NCBI GenBank assembly: GCA_964541255.1
Contig: CAZIPL010000029.1
Coordinates: 1-17,401, forward strand
Origin: CAYOSU01 sp964541255
Lineage (GTDB): Bacteria; Bacillota; Clostridia; Christensenellales; CAMQZB01
DNA: 17,401 nt
Reading direction: 5' to 3'
Positions 15,035 to 17,401 of this stretch are shown one piece after another. Every line of letters begins with the position of its first letter. Within the stretch, counting starts at the first letter, position 1. The notes beneath the pieces are model-generated. The model made no database searches and had not been told where the DNA came from. It saw only the letters and a program-made list of their open reading frames with translations. The position numbers and the translations under genes were made by a program.

Positions 15035-15538
15035 ATGGACATTATAACAAAATATTCTTTATCGAATTGGCAATACGCGTTGATAATACTTTCTTATGTC
15101 GGATATTTATGCTGTGTTATGTTCGGTGGACTCAGAAAAAAGAAAATTAAGACAGCAAAATATATAATACTATCTCTCCTTATGATATACGGCGTTATCG
15201 ACTTATTCGACGGTTTTTCGGGAAAGGCTTCGATAATCAACTTCGCTCTTATGACGGCAATAGCACTTTTTAAGGGTGTTTTTATGGGCAAAAGAAAGAT
15301 CGTCGAATGCGAAGACGACAAATATACGATCCGCCACGACAAGATATATATAATCTGGTGGGGAATATTTTTTGTCGCGAAAATGATTTTAACCAAACTA
15401 ACGAAAGGCGTTTTCGACGGCGAAACTGAATTGTGGCAAACCGTTTATTATTTGACGCTTTATTACATAATAAGAACAATAACCGTCTATATCGAAAATC
15501 CGCAAATTTGCAAACATCATAAATCAAAAAAGCCGTAA
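15035..15538 (+). CDS. Small polytopic membrane protein, possibly CcdC/DUF1453-like
   Basis: 167 aa from the ATG at 15035; a TTG one codon earlier is an alternative. An AGAGG about 5 nt upstream supports this start. Seen: about five hydrophobic segments (13-31, 42-57, 66-84, 104-121, 134-152) and a short central hydrophilic strip (KRKIVECEDDKYTIRHDK, 86-103). The sequence 'ALFKGVFMGKRKI...YTIRHDKIYIIWW' recalls the CcdC/DUF1453 pattern, in which a glycine-rich helix leads to a short loop and then a Trp-bearing helix, but the match is by eye and weak. Divergent from the TetR regulator, so probably its target. No transporter motif of the common efflux families (RND, MFS, SMR) is seen. Confidence 0.65.
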   Translation: MDIITKYSLSNWQYALIILSYVGYLCCVMFGGLRKKKIKTAKYIILSLLMIYGVIDLFDGFSGKASIINFALMTAIALFKGVFMGKRKIVECEDDKYTIRHDKIYIIWWGIFFVAKMILTKLTKGVFDGETELWQTVYYLTLYYIIRTITVYIENPQICKHHKSKKP

Positions 15539-15829
15539 AATCCGTCACAATATCAATCTGTAGACCATCAATAGAAAATCGAATAATTTATTGTCTACCT
15601 CTTGATTATTTTCTCGACGTGTGCTAATATGTTTTTTGTTTATGTTAATTCATAGATAAGCTCCTCCTTTTTGTTATTCTTTGACTGGCAGGCCTTAAAA
15701 AAACGAAAGAGGAGTTTTTTATTTGTTCTTTTTATCGGAAATCAGGTAGATTTACTCGACAAAAAAACAATCAGGTGGCACTTAGCGTGCTACAGATAGC
15801 AGAATATTGCATATAAATTTCCGCATAAG
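15539..15829. other. Gene-free stretch between convergent genes
   Basis: About 290 nt with no credible open frame. It contains a weak stem GTAGAC (around 15561-15566) / GTCTAC (around 15593-15598) and a terminator-like structure at 15661-15720 (listed separately). ATCAGGT occurs twice (near 15742 and 15771), too short to interpret. Confidence 0.5.
15661..15720 (+). terminator. Possible terminator of the 15035 gene
   Basis: CTCCTC (15661-15666) pairs with GAGGAG (15709-15714), followed directly by TTTTTT. The interior is long and only partly paired. It lies about 120 nt after the stop codon, a little far for a terminator. Confidence 0.45.
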
Positions 15830-15857
15830 AAAAGACCTTGCAATTGCAAGGTCTTTT
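15830..15857. terminator. Perfect 28-bp palindrome, terminator of rplJ-rplL
   Basis: AAAAGACCTTGCAA followed by its exact reverse complement. It lies 26 nt after the rplL stop and has A-run and T-run ends, so it can serve as a bidirectional rho-independent terminator for rplL on the minus strand and for anything reading from the left. Confidence 0.85.
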
Positions 15858-15883
15858 GACTTTCAAAAAATGTTTTTACAGAA

Positions 15884-16258
15884 TTAGTCCATAACAGCTT
15901 CTGCGCCTGCTTCTTTGAGCTTAGCAACAATAGCTTCAGCTTCAGCCTTGGGAAGAGCTTCCTTAACAACGCCGAGTTCTTCAACAACTTTCTTAGCGTC
16001 AACGAGTCCGAGACCGGTGATTTCACGAACAACTTTGATAACAGCGATCTTGTTAGCGCCGATATCTTTGAGTTTAACGTTGAACTCGGTCTTCTCTTCC
16101 TCAGCAGGAGCAGCAGCTCCGCCTGCAACTACAGCACCAGCAACTGCTACGGGAGCAGCAGATACGCCGAACTCTTCTTCCATGAGCTTAATAAGCTCAG
16201 CAACTTCTGTAACTTTCAATTCCTTAATTTCATCAACAATTTTCTTAAGGTCTGCCAT
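15884..16258 (-). CDS. rplL: 50S ribosomal protein L7/L12
   Basis: Forms the flexible stalk of the large subunit that recruits translation factors; dimers bind L10. 124 aa, normal length. Seen: N-terminal dimerisation helices (1-33, ending MEEEFGVSA), an Ala/Gly-rich hinge at about 34-55, and the C-terminal domain with KVVREITGLGLVDAKKVVEE (about 75-94) ending in EAGAEAVMD. The start at 16258 has GGAGG 9 nt upstream. It lies 54 nt after rplJ and before a strong terminator, so it is the last gene of the cluster. Confidence 0.98.
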   Translation of the reverse strand: MADLKKIVDEIKELKVTEVAELIKLMEEEFGVSAAPVAVAGAVVAGGAAAPAEEEKTEFNVKLKDIGANKIAVIKVVREITGLGLVDAKKVVEELGVVKEALPKAEAEAIVAKLKEAGAEAVMD

Positions 16259-16312
16259 TTTTATTTTCCTCCGATTTTTGATAATTTCTAAATGATTTTT
16301 TTGCTTAACTTA

Positions 16313-16822
16313 TTAAGCGTTTGCGTTTTCTTCTTCTTTCTCTTTGATCGCGTTGAGTGCGTAAACGACATACTGAACGGGTGCGTTGATTGTCGCCATG
16401 AGCTTTGCAATAAGCTCTTGCTTCGAAGGAAGCTTAGCGAGAACCTCGATTTCGTCAGCGTTAGCGAACTCTCCGTCAACGAGACCGCACTTGATGTTGA
16501 ACTTGTCGTTCATTGCTTTTGCCTGATCGTAAACGACCTTGCATGTCGTTGCTTCGTCTTCATTACCGAAAGCAACAGCCGTAGGTCCGTTCAAAGCCTC
16601 GTCGAAAGCTGTGATTCCGAGTTCATCGAAAGCACGGCGAACATAAGTGTTTTTCAAAACCTTATATTCAACTCCCGCTTTACGGATAGCCGTACGAAGC
16701 TTGGTATCCTGCTCAACAGTCAAGCCCTTGTAGTCTACGAGTACGACAGCCTTTGCGTTCTGGATTTTCTCCTTGATAGCATCGACTTCGCCGCGTTTTG
16801 CATTGATGATTGCTTCTGACAT
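16313..16822 (-). CDS. rplJ: 50S ribosomal protein L10
   Basis: Anchors the L7/L12 stalk on 23S rRNA and, with L12, represses its own synthesis by binding the leader RNA. 169 aa, normal length. Seen: the N-terminal domain with AKAVVLVDYKGLTVEQDTKL (about 23-42), then ELGITAFDEALNGPTAVAFG, and a C-terminal stretch ending KEKEEENANA that docks L12. The start at 16822 follows AAGGAGG with 5 nt spacing. It is preceded by the L10 leader and attenuator in the spacer from rplA. Confidence 0.98.
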   Translation of the reverse strand: MSEAIINAKRGEVDAIKEKIQNAKAVVLVDYKGLTVEQDTKLRTAIRKAGVEYKVLKNTYVRRAFDELGITAFDEALNGPTAVAFGNEDEATTCKVVYDQAKAMNDKFNIKCGLVDGEFANADEIEVLAKLPSKQELIAKLMATINAPVQYVVYALNAIKEKEEENANA

Positions 16823-16845
16823 AGTGTCCTCCTTTATATATTTTC

Positions 16846-16856
16846 GGGCGTCGCCC
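16846..16856 (-). other. Small hairpin before the rplJ ribosome site
   Basis: GGGC/GCCC with a 3-nt loop, lying between the attenuator T-run and the rplJ ribosome site. It may space or guard the ribosome site. Confidence 0.4.
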
Positions 16857-16898
16857 TAAATAAAAATACCCTCATAAGCCTTTGCCTACAAGGGTATT
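16857..16898 (-). terminator. Attenuator hairpin before rplJ
   Basis: AATACCCT (16891-16898 region on the minus strand) pairs with AGGGTATT (16865-16872) around an 18-nt loop, then TTTTATTT. The position between the L10 leader and rplJ fits transcription attenuation of rplJL. Confidence 0.75.
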
Positions 16899-17000
16899 CA
16901 AGGAAATCCTTTATTTACTCTCATAGCCTCGGCAAGCGTTTTCGACATTACTGCTTTTTCAAGCAACTTGCTGTCTTTGGCTTATTTTCAAGTATTTTAT
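16899..17000 (-). ncRNA. Ribosomal protein L10 leader
   Basis: cis-acting leader bound by L10(L12)n in the mRNA upstream of rplJ. Seen on the minus strand: the GCTTGCCGAGGC element near 16927-16940, GTAAATAAAGG after it, and paired AGCAAGTTGCTT-type tracts upstream, all between rplA and rplJ. The ends are approximate. Family call rests on position plus these motifs. Confidence 0.65.
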
Positions 17001-17011
17001 TTTTAAGTTAA

Positions 17012-17401
17012 TTAAGCTCCGTATTTGAAGTTTACTTTTACGCCGGGCCCCATTGTCGTTGCAAGAGTAACGTTCTTGATGTACGTTCCCTTTGCAGCAG
17101 CAGGTTTAGCCTTAACGATAGCTCCCATAAGAGCGTTGAAGTTTTCTTCGATCTTTTCAGCGCCGAAAGACTTCTTTCCGATAGGGCAGTGAATGATTGC
17201 CTGCTTGTCAAGTCTGTACTCAACCTTACCTGCTTTAACGTCGGCAACAGCCTTAGCTACGTCGGGAGTAACTGTACCGGACTTGGGGTTAGGCATAAGG
17301 CCTTTAGGTCCGAGGAGCTTACCGATACGTCCTACAAGTCAAATCAAATCGGGAGTCGTGATACAAACGTCGAAGCCGAACCAACCTTCGTTCTGGATCT
17401 T
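17012..17401 (-). CDS. rplA: 50S ribosomal protein L1, 5' part off window, interrupted by an in-frame TGA
   Basis: L1 binds 23S rRNA at the L1 stalk and represses its own operon. The C-terminal 129 codons are in the window. Seen from the right edge: GWFGFDVCITTPDLI, then TGA (17339-17341), then LVGRIGKLLGPKGLMPNPKS and the rest of domain I to FKYGA. Both sides of the TGA match the L1 family without a frame change. The family has Gly (B. subtilis type) or Arg (E. coli type) at this site, so one base change (GGA or CGA to TGA) explains it. The part after the stop begins only at an internal Met (17296), which is the conserved MPNP motif and not a real start. Read as a sequencing or assembly error, a true nonsense mutation, or read-through; error is likeliest near a contig end. 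Confidence 0.9.

Noticed and set aside
15539..15829. Small RNA gene between the membrane protein and rplL
   Set aside because: Only weak stems and no promoter-terminator pair of known type; evidence too thin to call.
17339..17341. TGA reassigned to glycine (code 25) across the genome
   Set aside because: TGA ends tldD and oppC at the expected places, with overlapping or adjacent downstream starts, so the standard code holds.

Overview
The window looks like the chromosome of a Bacillota (Clostridia-like) bacterium, probably one known mainly from metagenomes. The evidence is: strong AGGAGG-type ribosome binding sites, sigma-A promoters, a lipobox signal peptide, a Gram-positive-style oligopeptide importer, and a ribosomal L10 leader before rplJ-rplL. 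Genes use the standard code: tldD and oppC end in TGA, and Trp is TGG. Two genes are cut by the window edges: oppD on the left and rplA on the right. I cannot name a genus from sequence alone.

Layout. Nearly everything lies on the minus strand and is read right to left. (1) 1-7274: an oligopeptide (Opp/Dpp-type) ABC importer. A good promoter drives oppA (840 aa lipoprotein). A terminator-like hairpin and a 450-nt spacer follow, then tightly packed oppB-oppC-oppD; oppF is presumably beyond the left edge. Three components are enlarged: OppA is about 300 residues longer than usual, OppC carries about 225 extra residues outside the membrane, and OppD carries about 385 extra, mostly helical residues inside its ATPase domain. 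(2) 7275-8387: 1.1 kb with no gene, AT-rich and then packed with palindromic repeats in direct and inverted copies. (3) 8388-10954: tldD-tldE metalloprotease pair. (4) 11115-12806: an M3-family oligoendopeptidase with a perfect-consensus promoter. (5) 13053-14048: a divergent plus-strand gene for a membrane-anchored extracytoplasmic protein of unknown function. (6) 14350-15538: a TetR-family regulator divergent from a small polytopic membrane protein, with palindromes between them. (7) 15830-17401: the end of the rplK-rplA-rplJ-rplL cluster, with the L10 leader and attenuator. rplA has an in-frame TGA.

How it fits together. The left two thirds are a peptide-acquisition and peptide-processing neighbourhood: an extracellular lipoprotein captures peptides, OppBC with OppD (and presumably OppF) imports them, and the cytosolic M3 oligopeptidase and TldD/TldE can cut them. 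The most unusual points are the matching enlargement of three parts of one transporter, especially the insertion in the ATPase, and the TGA in rplA. I saw no CRISPR array, tRNA, rRNA, transposase or phage gene.
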